Of a DNA stretch of 64,000 bases, positions 24,901 to 38,400 are shown one piece after another (positions within the stretch are counted from its first letter, which is position 1; every line of letters begins with the position of its first letter). The position numbers and the translations under genes are program-made. The notes under the pieces are model-generated. The model did no database searches, was not told the origin of the DNA, and saw nothing but the letters and a program-made list of their open reading frames with translations. Origin of the DNA: Sitta carolinensis (lineage: Eukaryota > Chordata > Aves > Passeriformes > Sittidae); assembly GCA_032173965.1 (NCBI GenBank), contig CM063294.1, positions 10,840,452 through 10,904,451 of the forward strand, written 5' to 3'.

Positions 24901-27900
24901 ATAAATGCCTGGGATTGGTACTGGCTGCACTGATCAGGATTGATTCCACACAGGGACAGGGGGAATTTTCAGAGCTGTCTCATTCGTGGGCAGCTTTATG
25001 AGCCCAGGCTGGGCCCATGCTGCAGCCTGACCTACTCAAGACCCAAGGTGATGCTGCCACATTCACCGTGTCCCTTGCTGCCAGGATCCATTGTCCTTTA
25101 CAAACACGAAATGCAGCCTCAAACTCCTGTGATTCCTCTGTTCTCCTGACATTGCTGAACAAATTTCCTGTTTATTGAGGTATTTCTAAGGATTTTAAGG
25201 ACACTGGTGACGGGTGACAGATTGCTCCAGCTGTCTGCTGGCCACCACCAGCTCCAGTGGGTGTTTGCCACTGGTTTTCCCTGCACCTCCAACCCTGTCC
25301 AGTTTTCAGGAGGAGAATGGTTGGCAAGGCTTGTCTCTGCACAGCAGGAAAGCATTTATTTTTTTTTGCTAGGAATAAACTGAAGTTATGTTCAGCAATG
25401 TCCTGTGGGAGAGCATTATCTTTGGAGACTGCTTGTGTCAGATGGCTGAAACACCTGATTATCGTTGCTTGTATTATTGATTGCTGTGCTCTGCATTGCT
25501 TCCAGATATGTGCAAGTTATTACACAGCTCAATACATCCAAAGTTAGGAAAAAAAACCCTCAGCAAAGGCAAGTGACCTCGTTTTTTTTCCCCCTCCTGG
25601 GAAGATATCTGTGCTGTCCTTTTCTCTCTGACTTGACATTAAATGTTTCCAGATTCCAGGTATAGAACACATCATTGCCAGTTCTTCACAGCCTCAAACT
25701 TGTTCTAATTGCACCTGCCCTCCCTCCTTCTCCTCATTTTCTTCAGCTAAATCATCATCTTAATAGGGATTCCAGGATCAGCAGCAATATTTTCCTATGG
25801 AGGCTGCCCACCAGCAGCACCAGTCCTATAAAGTTAAATCTGGTTACACAGCTTGGTCCAGAGCAACACAGGTCAGGAGATAATGTGTGAAAACTTCTTC
25901 CTCTGACATAAGACCTTGCTTTGATACCTCATGTACAGCCTGAATTTTGTGTGGGCACTGCAGCATTACACAGCAGATACGACCCCATCCCTGTGTGCTC
26001 AGGTCCAGCACTGTGCTGGGAATTGCACTGGGAGGTCTCAGCTCCACAACTGCCATCATCTCCCTCTTCCTTCACCTCAGATGTCCCTGTCTGATGCCTC
26101 ACTGGGGGAATTTACCTCTAAAGGTAATAGGCACAGCGTAGGAAAAACTGTGCAGAGACCTCAGGGGGTGAAGGAAGATGAGCCCAAGTGCCTTGGATCA
26201 CTGTGGGACAGAGCACATCCTTCTCCAGGGAAGGAGGGAGACACTGGTGAAGCACAGCTAAAATTCTGCAGCTATGTGGAGCACTAAAACAACATTATAA
26301 ATGTAGCAAGAGCAGCAATCAGCTAACTCACTGCTCCCTGCAGAAGGCTCCATCCAGAACCTCCTGACAGCCTGTGAGGAGACACCTCTAAATAATCTCT
26401 GGGGCTGCATCCATCAGTCACAGGAGACATGGATTTGAATGAACACAAACCAGCTGTGGGAGTCACCCACTGGAAAATGACCTCTGCAAACTGATGTTGA
26501 AGTTTTATGAGTGCTGTAGGCACTTTTAGCTCCTTCCACAGGTATAAAGTTATTTGTGACAGCTACAGGAAAGTCAGGTGGTTTCTCGCTTGTGAAGGAA
26601 TTTTGTGCAAGCAGAGGAAACTGCCTGCAGCCCATGAGGGTTAATGTAAAATTCAGCCCAAGCAAAGCCCTGGCAAAGCTCAGAGCCCTTCCTTTCCAAT
26701 GGTAACTCCTGGTTTTGTGAGCTCCTCTGCATGGCTGCAGAAACAGAGGCAGAAAGTGAGAAGAGAGGATACAACAAGAACAGAGAGGATATCCCAGCCA
26801 CAGCAATGAGATTCGATGCAGAACATCTTGGCTTCATTCCCATCAGGCTCACACGATTAGGGATGATTTCCATGTGCACATTCCCACAGCACCCTTCTCC
26901 TCTGTCTGTTCCTTCCGCAATGCCCAGGTGCCCCCCAGAGCAAACAACACTTAGGACAGAAGATACTCAAAGAGCCCCATGAAGCTCACGTGGAAAGGAA
27001 AAGACACTGGTAAATTTGCTTTAGTGGAAATGAAGGAGAAAAGTCTTAATGAGCAGGAAAAACAGTCTCAAGTGTGGCTTTTCAATTACTGTTTCAAGTA
27101 AGTTACAACCAACCAAAGCAACTAAATCTCACCCATTGAAACAATTCCAAACTAGTGTTGGAACAATTTCTAAACAAATCCTTCAGCCGGAGCTTGAAGA
27201 AAGCTCAGCTCTGGATTTACTGCATAGTGCTGGAATTACTCTAGGCAGGAGGTATTTCTTTCCAAACCAAGTGCTAGGGAGTTTATTCAAAGTATGGTCA
27301 GGCGTGGCACCACAAAACCAGGATTTGGATGAATTAAGCCACCCCATCTGAGAGTACATTTTGCAGGGAAAAAGATTAGCAGACCTTCTGGGGAAATGAT
27401 TATGCACCGTTACTGCACCTCGACCATTGTATGCAGAATTCCCCTCTAGGGTAATAATATCCCTTTCCACTGGGACAGCAGGGAAGAGATGGAAACTTGG
27501 CTTTCACCGCTCCAACTCCTTGTTACAGAGCTCTTTGGCAATGCAGCATTATAAAATGAGCCACGGTCTCTTGAGCACTTTTCTGCTTTTTTTCTCCAAC
27601 ATAAATAGTAAGGTTTCACATCTTACCATCAACATACATTCCAAATGTGTCCCTGGAATTCTCCATCTTTTTTAGTCCAGCTCATTACCATAATTATCCT
27701 AACTAAAAGGGAAAAGTCCCATCCTGCAGAAATTTGTGCTCACTCAGAAGTGGGAAAAAAAGATTTTTATACTCGTAGAAACGAGAAGTCTTCTAATGCA
27801 GTGATTTAATAATAAAATCAGCACAGAAACTCACTGATGCAAAGGGTGCAGAAAGAGTTCTTATAAATTATGGCCTAATGCTCCTTTACTATGGTAATGT

Positions 27901-28494
27901 GTCAATCACCAAATGAAGGATAGAACAAACACTTCTTTTTTCAGACTATAAAGACGTTGGACATAAAGTCCTCAGTGGGCACTGCTGCTCCACGTTAAAC
28001 CAAGGCTGACTGGACTCACTCATCTTTATGGTGCTGCAAAGAGTTTCCAGGGAGAAGAAGGAATTTTTTTTTTCCTTTTTCTTAGTGGATCCCTTTTCTG
28101 TTCTGTCCTTAGATTCTGAAGTAAAATTTTTCTGACTAATCCAGCATTTAGCAGTTGCCCCTACCAGCAATGATGCTGCAGATTCAGGCCTGAGAGTGTG
28201 AGGAGGAAATCAGCAGCTCTCCTGTGGTGTGTCTGAAGGAGAGCCCTCAGAAATGGGGCCAATTATTGGGTCATTCTTGTCTGATGTGAACATGCCAAAA
28301 CAACCCAGGGGCATTAATTAGAGCATAACACCAGGTCTGGGCAAGGAAATGAGGCCCATGAAAACATGCTGTGGCTTCAATCCCATCCAAAACTCACACC
28401 AGCACCCTTTGAGAGAGCTCAGAGCACAGGTGAACAGACCCAGCAGGGCTGTAGCCACTCTCACAAGCCCCATCCCTAAGCCTTAGGGATTTGA

Positions 28495-28515
28495 GGATCA
28501 TCAAATTGATGATCC
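28495..28515. repeat. 21-bp palindrome with perfect 10-bp arms
   Basis: The left arm GGATCATCAA and the right arm TTGATGATCC are exact reverse complements separated by one A. The arms could form a cruciform or hairpin, or be a dyad protein-binding site. It is isolated in otherwise unremarkable intron sequence. Confidence 0.85.
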
Positions 28516-29721
28516 TATCCCAGCTGATGGGTTTGGGCTGTGCTGCACTCACTGGAGCTGCACTGACCTTCCCAAACCCCACACCTGTGTGAGGAACTCC
28601 CTGCCATGCCAGACCAAGCCTCCAAAGGGGCAAAGTCCTGATGTGAATGTGTATTTCCAGTGGCTTCATTGAGTCCACTATCACCTCCTCTGTCTCCAAA
28701 GGCCAGGAGAAAGCAGGGTGGGCAGGGAGGAATATTTTCAATGTACCTCAGTTAATCACCTCTGAGCCCCTGTTCAGCCAGTGTCAGGCATTTAACTGAG
28801 GAGCCTGCACTTGCAGATAACCACCCTGTGCTACCTCTGCAGTCAGGGCAGAGAAAATGGCAAAAGGGTCCAGCTGGAACCCAAACCTCTCCCTGGAATT
28901 GCTTCTTATCCACTGCTGTGGGTCAGCTCACCCTCTAAGGTGACTTAGGCATCTTTTCTGGTTGCCTTTAGATTGTTGCAATGAACCTGGAGCTCAGTGC
29001 AAAGTGCACTAAAAGTGCAACAGGACTCAAAAAGAAAACAAACATGTTGCCAGTGAAAGCAATAATCAGATATCATGAAATAAAGTGTATTTTAAAAATG
29101 TGATTCCAACTATATCCACATAGAGTGACTTCAGGGATTATCTTAATGATTTTTTTTTTAATCAAAACTCATACTTTCAATAAGAGACAGGAGATAGACC
29201 ACATTCAATTTATTTACACAGGTAGGAAATTTCCTTTAAAGTCGAATTCTCTATTTTAAGAGGAATCCATAGTCCCATGGTTAAGAAACTGCCCTCCTGG
29301 CCAAAGAACCACCACTGAATTTCTATAGCTGTATTTGTCACAAAAAATATATTATTTTGCTCTTTCACTATCAGAATATACAGAAAAATAATTTAAACTG
29401 TCTTCCAGACTTATCTACAGTGTGTCTGTGACGTTGTTTTAGCAAGAGAGGCTCTGGGGACAGCAAAGAAATGAGAGAACTGAAAGTGCTGCTGCCAGAG
29501 AGGCTGAAATAAGGATATTGCTTCTACTGCTTTTTGAACAATTGCCAGTAAATAATTATTCATAGAGGAAAATATCTGAGTATGTTTAGGGCCCCTCACC
29601 ACCACGAATGGTGGGCAAAGGATGAGATCTGCTCTGTGTAGTGCAGCTATTGATTTCAAATTGCTCCATCAATTTAAACCCATCTGGTACCTGGCCCTGG
29701 AGCAGCAGGAGGAAATCACTG

Positions 29722-29795
29722 ATGGAAATAATGGTTTGGGTTGGAAGGGATCCTAAGGATCACTTCATTTCAACCCCCCCTAGACCAGGCTCCCC
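29722..29795 (-). mobile_element. CR1 LINE 3'-end fragment, internally deleted
   Basis: On the plus strand the bases read AATGGTTTGGGTTGGAAGGG, ATCCTAAGGATCACTTCATT, TCAACCCCCCCTAGACCAGG, CTCCC. This is the reverse complement of the CR1 3' end. The segment that normally separates the AACCCCC and TAGACCAGG motifs (the TGCCATGGGCAGGGACACC-type stretch) is missing, so this copy has an internal deletion of roughly two dozen bases. The terminal ATTCTATG-type repeat is eroded to ATGGAAATA. The element is on the same strand as SGCD. Confidence 0.85.
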
Positions 29796-30313
29796 TCAAA
29801 AGGGGAAACTGAGGCACAAAGTCAGGTATCCACCAACAGCCACGGGAGAAAACTGTGCCAAGGGAAGCCCAACCAAAGTCTGTCTCTCACACCCTGCTGT
29901 GTGACAGTGCTGCAGCTGAGAAACTATAAATATCCTGCTCATGAGAAACAACAGGTTAATTTTAGCAACTTTTAAATGCCAGTAATTCAGACTCCAGCTA
30001 CTCTCTCATCTCCCTGCAGTTTGCATCCCTCTGCCTCCGTGCTAGAAGGTGCATTATGCTTAATGCCCCTTGTCTTCTTCACAGCTTTCTCATGCACATT
30101 CAGAAGTGTTTGCTAGACTAAAATCAATGATGATTAAACAGCAAGGGAACCAGGAACTTGCTGGCCATCAACCCAAATCCAGAAGCCTCCCACAAGACAG
30201 CACTTCCTGATGTAATATCCAAAATAATCATCATGGTAGATTATACATTTGCAAAGCAACAGTGAGATAATTTTCCCACTGTTTACTTTCTAAGGAAAAT
30301 AAAGGCAATGAAG

Positions 30314-30352
30314 CTTTTTTTTTTTCTTTTTCTTTGCTTTTTTTTTTTTTTT
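30314..30352. repeat. T-rich low-complexity tract
   Basis: Two T homopolymers (11 and about 14 T) flank a CTTTTTCTTTGC linker. On the gene strand this is an A-rich tract. It does not adjoin a recognised element. Confidence 0.85.
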
Positions 30353-33300
30353 GTTGTATCCAGAACTCACGCATGGGGTGCTTTTAATTTCAACTTATTT
30401 TTTGAGTGGGTGCATATTGAGTCATAGGGGACTTTTGCCAGATGCCCAGAGATTCTCTTGGAATTCAGGAGTACAATAGCAAAAAATCACACGCAAAAAT
30501 ATACAGCTGGCATCAGCAAGTGACAACAGAGCAGGAGACAGCAGCTTTTTAAAATACTTTTTTTAAACAGAGGGTCTTAAAGCCACAAGGAAGTGATTGC
30601 TCTTCCTGTGCTTTAGGCTTTAGAGAGCACAGCTCTGTGTGCCCCTTCATGGCAGAAATAGGTCTTCTTCGGGGATATTAGCATTTCCTCCTTATTCTGC
30701 TCCTTTTTGGAACATGACACCAGCAGAAACAAATGCAGTGACTCACAACCTGCATGGTTATTCATTTATCCACTCCGTGCAACCTCACCTCTGCTTTAAC
30801 AACCTTTTCCAGCAGCACCAAGATGATTTAAATCACAAAATCTTTTGAAATAAATATTTGGTGTCTCAGATCTGGATTTCCTTGATGGTGAAAAACCTTT
30901 GAGCATTCCTGCAGGCCCACTGCTGCTCCTGGGCACAGTCTGGCAGCAACACCCTCGTGAGTCAGAGTGATGCTGCCTCCCCTCCAGCCTGGCAGAGTGA
31001 GCACAGCACGTGATGCCAGCACTTTAAACACGTTGTATTCTCCAGTGGGTGTCTGCAAGCTCTGGCAGAAGCCCCTGGTTATGCTCCCTGGGACCTGTGC
31101 AAAGAAAATAAACGAACCAGCACAGGGGGAGGACGCAGCCCTTGCAGGGAGTGGTGCTTGGCATCCCAGCGCTCGGCATGCCTGCAGGCAGGGAGGTGGG
31201 AGACAGCATCGGGCTCAGTTAAAAAATGGCAAATTAACATTCAAATAATGAACTTGGTGAAATGTTTCTGGTGAGATGTTTTTGGTCAGCCAGAGACTGC
31301 TCCTCCACACAGCTCTGCAGGCAGAGCAGGGCTGGCTCAGGGGCAGCAGGAGGCAGCTCAGCTCTTCATCATGTTCCACTCAGGGCTCCGAGGGCCACCT
31401 AGCCTTTTCTTACAGCTCTTTGGCTGTTTTTGGCAGCCTGTGCTTGTCACTGCCTGAATAAGATATTTCTTTCCAAACAAAAGGAGCTCTGGGGGATAAT
31501 GACACATCATCACCAACAGCTGCACTTGGTCAGGGACCGAAACTGCAGGAGAAGGAACTTTTATCCATTAAAAGGGCAAAAAGCACAGAGCCAAACATGC
31601 CGAGGCTAACACTTGATTTCCCTTTGACTGTCCTTCGGTGAGCATCCACACCTTGCCCTCAGCCTGCCTGAAGGCACGAGATTTGTGCCCGTGTGCACAC
31701 CTGCAGCTCTGCCCAGGACACGGCTGGGACAGCGGGGATGGAGCTCTGCACCTCCTCCCCTTCCCACCTAAATCCTGCACGTTATTCCCTCTTGTTTGGG
31801 CTTTCCTCCCTGACCTACTTGACAACGTTAGTGAATTTAATCTCAAAACACTCAGGGATAGAGGGCAAAAAAATATTTTTCCCAGGCTACCGATAAAGAA
31901 CGGAATTTCAGGGAGCTTAACTGGCTCAGTGGGACATTTTGGTGACCAGAGGAAATTTAGAACCCTATGATAAATTTGGGATATTAATGTAAGAATAAAG
32001 TCGAGCTGCTGGAAGCAATATCTTATTGACAGAAGTGCTAGAAAACTGCAAAGGTAATAAACGAGGAATTGAGATGGATTACTGGGGATATGCTTTTGAG
32101 TGTATTACTCAATGCCAGCAGCTGGATACCTTGTGAAGTCCTTACAGGCTTGGGTAAAATACTGCACCTATAAATTTCTCACCTGAACGGGACTATTAAT
32201 TAAAGTAACTGCTAAGTGTGGTCAGTGACTTGTTATTAAGGCAGAAATACTAGTGAAAATGTTAATTATTCTAATTGGTTCTTTACAGTCTTCGACGACA
32301 CTGTAAAAAATGCCCAGTTTATAGCTATGGCTACATATCATGGCTTTTTTCTCACTCAAGATTTATTAAAAAACAAAAAATCCGATTTCTTCCTTTCAGT
32401 TATTGGTGGGGTCTAAAAGACATAAGCAATCTTGGCAATCAGTACAATACACTGCATATCTCTAGGAAATCCTCAAAAATATCTAAAATGGGGAATAAAT
32501 ATCTAACATATGGAATGGGACCAGCTCACCAGAATGCATTCCTATGGGAGGCTTGCTGCTTTATCCAACAATTTCTAAATTATGAAATGCCTGACAAAAT
32601 TTTCGTACTTTAACTGGTGTTCTAAGCTGCTGCAGGCTGTAGGAGACATTCCTGAGAAAACCATGTTTATTCATCTAATGCTTAGAGATTACGTCAGTGT
32701 TTATTCCCAATATTTGTTACCAAATGAAAGCAGCAAATACTGTGGGTCAAAATGTCCCACAACTTTGTCAGAAGTCCTAGAATTTCTTAAAAATTAAAGA
32801 CATAGCCTAAATACAGGGTATTTCTATTAAATGAAATATTTATTTAAGTATTTCCTCATGGTCAACAGCATCATTTCCAAAATAAAAAAGAAAAAACCCA
32901 CTGTTCTTATAAAGTGGCAGTGGAAGTCTTTGTAACTTGAAAGACTTTTTTCAAGAATAAGCTTGAAAAGACCTGTTTTGGAGCTGAAAATCCTCTGTAT
33001 ATAACTTAAGGATAATTTTGAGTTATTTTGGGCAGAATTTTAATTTTTGTGAAACGATGAAAGAACCAAAGGAATATCTCAAAAGGCAGACTCTACTGAA
33101 GAAAAACAAACATTAAAACACTAATTATATAGACACAGGCAGTATTTCTACTACTCAAAAAAATAAACAGAAAGAAAATTGTGATTCAGCTGCAACTCTT
33201 TAACAATCTGTACTTTCAAAGCTTATTGATGTGACTAGGGCAAATATTTCACAGAAATATTGAAATTTACAGTGAGGCTATGCAAAGCCAAAAATATAAT

Positions 33301-34099
33301 CTCTGACTCAAACCCTCCCTCATTCAGCATTTCTCAGATCTCAGTATTTTTTTTGTCTTAGGTTGTTCAACTCTTCCATATCCACTATGAAATTCTGCCG
33401 TGAGTTTATTGAAGTCCTGCTAAAGGGTTTTTTTTTTTACTTTCATCCTCCTCTATCACAACCATGAGGGAAGAAAATCTTATGTAATTTAAGATAATAA
33501 TAGCTTCACTTGTTAAATATCAGACTAAGTATTTCTGGAAAAGCGTTGGAAAGTAACATCAGTAAATAGAGAAAATAGCAGGGTATAAAATTCTTATTAG
33601 TAATTAATTTGTCTCTTCCAAGACAGCTCCCTGAACATTATTAGTATCTTGTTAAGCTCTCTATAAATCTTTCAGAAAAAGTCACTTAAATCCGTGCGCT
33701 CTCCATGTTTTGGCTCCTAGCAGCATTTGGGACTGCATTCAAATATTTGTGTTCTTCAAATTCCAAGAAAAACCTTATCTGTCCCTATAATCACTCAAGG
33801 AATTTTGCATTAAACAGCCTGTTATTTTCAGAACAAAGAGAAAACATTTGGCAGTTTCTCCTTCAGCTGGGAGATGCAGACCCTGGTTCAGTGGAAAGCT
33901 GCTGCCTGCATCCCAAGCTGGAGGAAGCTGACATGGAAAGGGGAATGGCACTGCTGGAATGGCCTTCCTCCTCCCCACTGCACGAAATTCTGGTGAAAGC
34001 CAGTCTCCAGTTTAGCTCAATTAGTTCTCTAATGCAACATGAATTCCACCTCATAGACTTCAAACTCCTGTTTATTGCTCACGTTGTTTTAGAGACCCA

Positions 34100-34560
34100 C
34101 AGTTAACAAAAGCTCGTGCCATGGTTAATAGGGGCAGTATCTTTAATTGGTGCAGCCATGAAACATCAACAGCTGTCCTTGCATTGCCTACAGAGTGTCT
34201 TTCACTTGGAACAGGAGTAGAGACGAATTTCTATTAATTCCAATTAATTAATGGCCTTACATATGCTGGTGTGGACATCTGTAGATGCTGGTTGAGCAAA
34301 ACAAACGGGTGTGTGTTTAATTGTGGTTCATTCTGGGCTGATCCATTAACTGTTGTGTGTCTTCCCAAGAATGCACGTTCATTAACTCTAGTTAATTGCT
34401 ATTCAATTACCTTGAGTTATAATATGTCCCCAAACACCAGTGCAGAGGGGCCCCCTGGAGATTTCATGTACTTCAGCCATTAATTAAGCCATACTGTGTA
34501 TTGTTGGTAACTGATTACATCTAGTTTTCAAATAATAACTTCACAGCTATGCTTAAACTG
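34100..34560. promoter_or_regulatory. Candidate conserved enhancer-like block in intron 3
   Basis: The block is dense in homeodomain cores. It includes TATTAATTCCAATTAATTAA at 34232-34251, GTTAATTGCTATTCAATTAC at 34391-34410, and the palindrome TTAATTAA at 34480-34487, plus repeated ATTAACT motifs at 34346 and 34381. The sequence is otherwise complex, not a simple repeat. That combination is typical of conserved intronic enhancers, but this is inference from composition. No alignment is available to me. Confidence 0.3.
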
Positions 34561-34791
34561 TTTCCTATTAGGATTTTTTTCAAATCTCCTATATGGGGTA
34601 ATTGGAATGATAACATTTCTTCCTTGCAATAAAGCACACTTGGTTATTATTATTGCTGCACTTGGCCAAAGATGTTCCGTGTCATCATTTTTTTAATACA
34701 ACCCATTTATTAAGATGGAAAGAACAGCTTATATTTGACCTGATTATCTCAGGATGATACTCTCATGATGACAGACATTTTGTAAATTTTA

Positions 34792-34802
34792 GGGGGGGGG
34801 GG
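34792..34802. repeat. Poly(G) run of 11
   Basis: An uninterrupted run of 11 G lies on the plus strand (poly(C) in the SGCD transcript), next to an AT-rich stretch. Long G homopolymers are uncommon in such surroundings and are prone to length errors in sequencing. Confidence 0.9.
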
Positions 34803-35455
34803 TTTATTTCCTTTTCAAATGTTTTAAAATATTTTTTACGACAGCCTGTCAGTAGAAATTTCAAACCAGTACCTTACCATCTCACGTTTTGATATTTATA
34901 GCTTCTGCTAACAAAAGGGCAGAATAGCCAAAGCCTTACTTTTCACAAACTACAGCAATTCTAATAAACAATAGCAAGGAATATTGACAAAGACCTTGGA
35001 CAGTCATCACAGCAAGAAACAAAACCTTTTTAATAATAAAGCACAGCAGCAAATGTGCAATATGCTGGCATCCCTCTCCAACACTGAAATGCATTTAAGA
35101 GAAACAAAGTAATCAATACCTTCAGAATATTTGAAAAGAAGACAGGAGTTAAGGCCTTAGGGCGCAACTTCATAAAAAAAAAGAACTAATGTAAAATTTT
35201 TTTTCAATTTAACATAAACTCCATATTACAGGTAAGAAAAAAAGAATTAGTCAGAGCCAAGACCAAAGACAAAGCTGTAGCAATAAATGTTTTTAAAACT
35301 GGTAAATTCCATTGGAATATATTTCTACTCAGCATTTCTTCCTTAAGCTAATGCAGCCTTTCCTGGACACCTCTATCAGATGAAAAATGAATCATTGAGA
35401 ACTTTTGAAGTTGTTATATCCAATGAGCCCCCTAAAGCTTCTGCTGTGAGCTGGG

Positions 35456-35484
35456 GATGGGAGGAGGATGGGAGGAGGATGGGG
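35456..35484 (+). repeat. G-rich 11-bp tandem repeat (about 2.6 copies)
   Basis: The unit GATGGGAGGAG is repeated twice exactly and then begins again as GATGGGG. Together with the preceding GGGG this gives four G runs of 3-4 bases (35453-35456, 35459-35461, 35470-35472, 35481-35484). Loops of 2, 8 and 8 bases separate them, and the longer loops contain further GG pairs. A non-canonical G-quadruplex on the strand that is template for SGCD is possible. Confidence 0.85.
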
Positions 35485-38400
35485 TCCCATCCCAGGAGCT
35501 CCTCATCCAACATTCACCCCATGAAAAGCTCTCTGCTCCAGAGGAGAATTTTATCACACCACCAACAAAGCAAAGATATCATAAGCACCCATTCCCTCCG
35601 AATATTCTTCAGCCCATGCCAAGAGAGAAGCTTTGCAGATTTTGAAAACTTGTTAAAGTTCTCAACTTCTAAACAAGTGAAACTGGGTTTTGATGTGTGT
35701 GTGTTTGTGGATGCCCACCCAACTGCTGCCAGAGCAGCTTGCAGCTCTCCCAGTTAGGGTCCTTGTCAATCTAAGGAAAAATAATAAAATGATGGTTTTG
35801 GTGTCCCCTGTTAACCATGAATTGGGAGAGGTGGCACTACTGACTCTAAACTCATCTCAGCAGACCAATGGTTCCCTGGTGGGCAACAGGAATGGAAGAG
35901 AAAGAAGAAAAACAAGTGAAGGATAAATGAAGCATTAAATAGGCAGTTTTCCTGGGAGTATATTTAAAACAAAACATATATAAAAGTAGCAGCAGATTTC
36001 TTTCTGAATCACAGAACTGTAAGATCAGTTGCTCTGCTAACAGCCAGTAAACCATGGAAAAATGAACCACCTCTTCTGCTCACCAGAGTGACAGAAGCCA
36101 GAGGGAAAACAGCTCTTTCCCCCTGGGCCACATTGCAGGGAAGGTGTGGAGAACTGGGGTAGGGTACAGCAAAGTGGTGAAGGCACCTGGGCAGGAGATG
36201 ATCCTGGATGCTGCAGACTGGGCTCCAGCCCAGCCACCCTGCCCTGCAGGGCACTGCTGCAGGGAGCAGAGAGGCTCCACCGAGCTCCAGGGGCTGGGGA
36301 AGTGCTGACTGCCAGAGCTGGGACGAGCACCAGCCAGGGAGGCCATGTCTAATCCCTTACATCCTCTGCTTCCCAGTGCCACTGATCTTAGCATTCCCTT
36401 TTGCCAACACACCTCCTTCCCCCTCTCCTCCTCGCTGCAGTGATGAATTGTGGCCCCTCCTGTGCCCAGCCAAGCAGGGCTGTGCTGAGCTGCAGCACAC
36501 GTGGCTTGCACCATTAAAGCAGCCAAAAAGCAAGAGCAGCTCACAGTGAATCTAACACAATGCTCCCATCACCATCAGTTCTTGACAGTCTCTAATATCA
36601 GAGATAAAAGAAGAGGGAAATTCCCAGCTGTACAAAGTCAATGAGCACCCTCTGTGCTCCATGAGAGCCCCTGGGGAAGCTGGTGCTAAGTGACACCTGT
36701 CTCCTGAAAATCTTCCAGTGTCTGATCCCCTAAAACACACAGGAAACCCCAATTCCCCCTGCCAGAGCCCCAGAGCCATGCAGTACATCCTCCCTCACTG
36801 TGCAGAAAACCTCTGGGTGCAGTTCCCCAATTTTTTTTTTCCCTTCACGTGCCCCAGGTGAGACAGAGGGAATTGTCCCAGTGCCACAGCCCCGACTCCC
36901 ACATCCAACATTCCTGCAGGTGAACCTGCACAGTATCAGGAGCTGCAGCCAAATCTACGAAATTTTTCAGGTGCCTTTAGCTAAAACTCAAGCAATTAGT
37001 TAATATTCTCTTTCTCAAGATGATTCTTATGAATCTGAACAGAACCACATGCCACAATCAGCTCAAAGCATCAATATATTTCACTATATGAACCAAGAAC
37101 CCAGTTTGGATCCTCCAGACATCTCTCCAGGACTGCTTTGCACACGTGTCCCAATTACATGGGCTCTGTTAACACCTCACAGTACAGCTGCAGCATTTAT
37201 TCATAAACATTTTAAAAAAATAAATTTACATTTCCAAAGTCACGCATGCTTGTAGATTCATTTATCCCAAATTAAAAAGCTTCGTCTTCATCTCTCTTTC
37301 CCAAATTTAACTTTCAGCATTTTAATTCTTTCTTCCTTCATTGTTAGATCAGTATCAATCATCATCTGCAGTTATCAGAACTTGCATGTTCCTGAAAATT
37401 ATGTTAAATTTAGATGCTAATGAAAACTGTTTATGCTGGTTAACCACAGAAATGAAACCTCTATTGCAATCCATAAAAACTGTTAGTTGTAACAAGATAC
37501 CTTAATTTCTACCTCAATCTCCTTTCTACCATCTGCTCTCCTAGATGAGCAATCCCAGAAACCATGGACTAAACAAACAAACAAGCAACAATCAAAAAGG
37601 TAATTGTTAACTTGTCTTCACAGCACAACAGACAATAAAAGAATTAAAATAGTCCCATTAACCACTACACTGAAAATGATGATATAAAGCAAAATAATCC
37701 ATGAATACCAGTACATTCTAATATTCCTCCTCTCCAGGCATTTTATCAACCAACCGACCAACCATAGAGTCTATATGGAAATAAATAACTGACCCATAAC
37801 ACCCACTGAACACTCTCCATCCTCTCAGAAGGAAGAAGATAAAAGACTTCCAGCCATTAAAAGAAATACACCAGATACAACAATACCACAGCAATAGGTG
37901 ATAATTATTCTTTCATCTAAAGCACTACACAGTTAATTATATATAATTATTTAAAATATTTATGTTTCAAATACTATTTGTGCTGTCCAATCCCTCAGAA
38001 GTGACTGTGGGAAACGCTGAGGCTGCTCCCACATCTGGTGCTCCCAGATGTTTTTCCTGTGGGTCACCGTGTGTCGCTGTAAAATCACAGACACCATCGT
38101 GTTCTGGGAAATGCTGCATCAATCAGCATCAACCTCCCTGTGTGGGGGGGTGGAGAGAGCTAAGGGCAGCCAGTTTAGGGATGAAGGACCAGACTGCAAC
38201 AAGCCTCTAATGCAATGTTTTAATTATTTTCTGTGCTACTGCAGCCACATGATCTTAAAGAATCATCTTTCCTTTTTATTGGGTTTAGATGAGATACAAT
38301 TGGATAAGGTAATTCACTGTATTTTACATCTTAACAGCTCAAAATCTGTATTTTTTGCTTTTTTTTTCCCTAATGTGCCCCAAAAGGACACTCAGTGCAT

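Noticed and set aside
29796..29900. GGGGAAACTGAGGCACAAAG next to the CR1 fragment, resembling the core of a MIR-type SINE
   Set aside because: Only about 20 bases match. The following bases do not track the SINE consensus well enough for a call.
36080..36549. GC-richer patch with overlapping open frames on both strands
   Set aside because: It does not have the CpG density of an island, there is no promoter motif, and the frames contradict each other. Read as ordinary intron.
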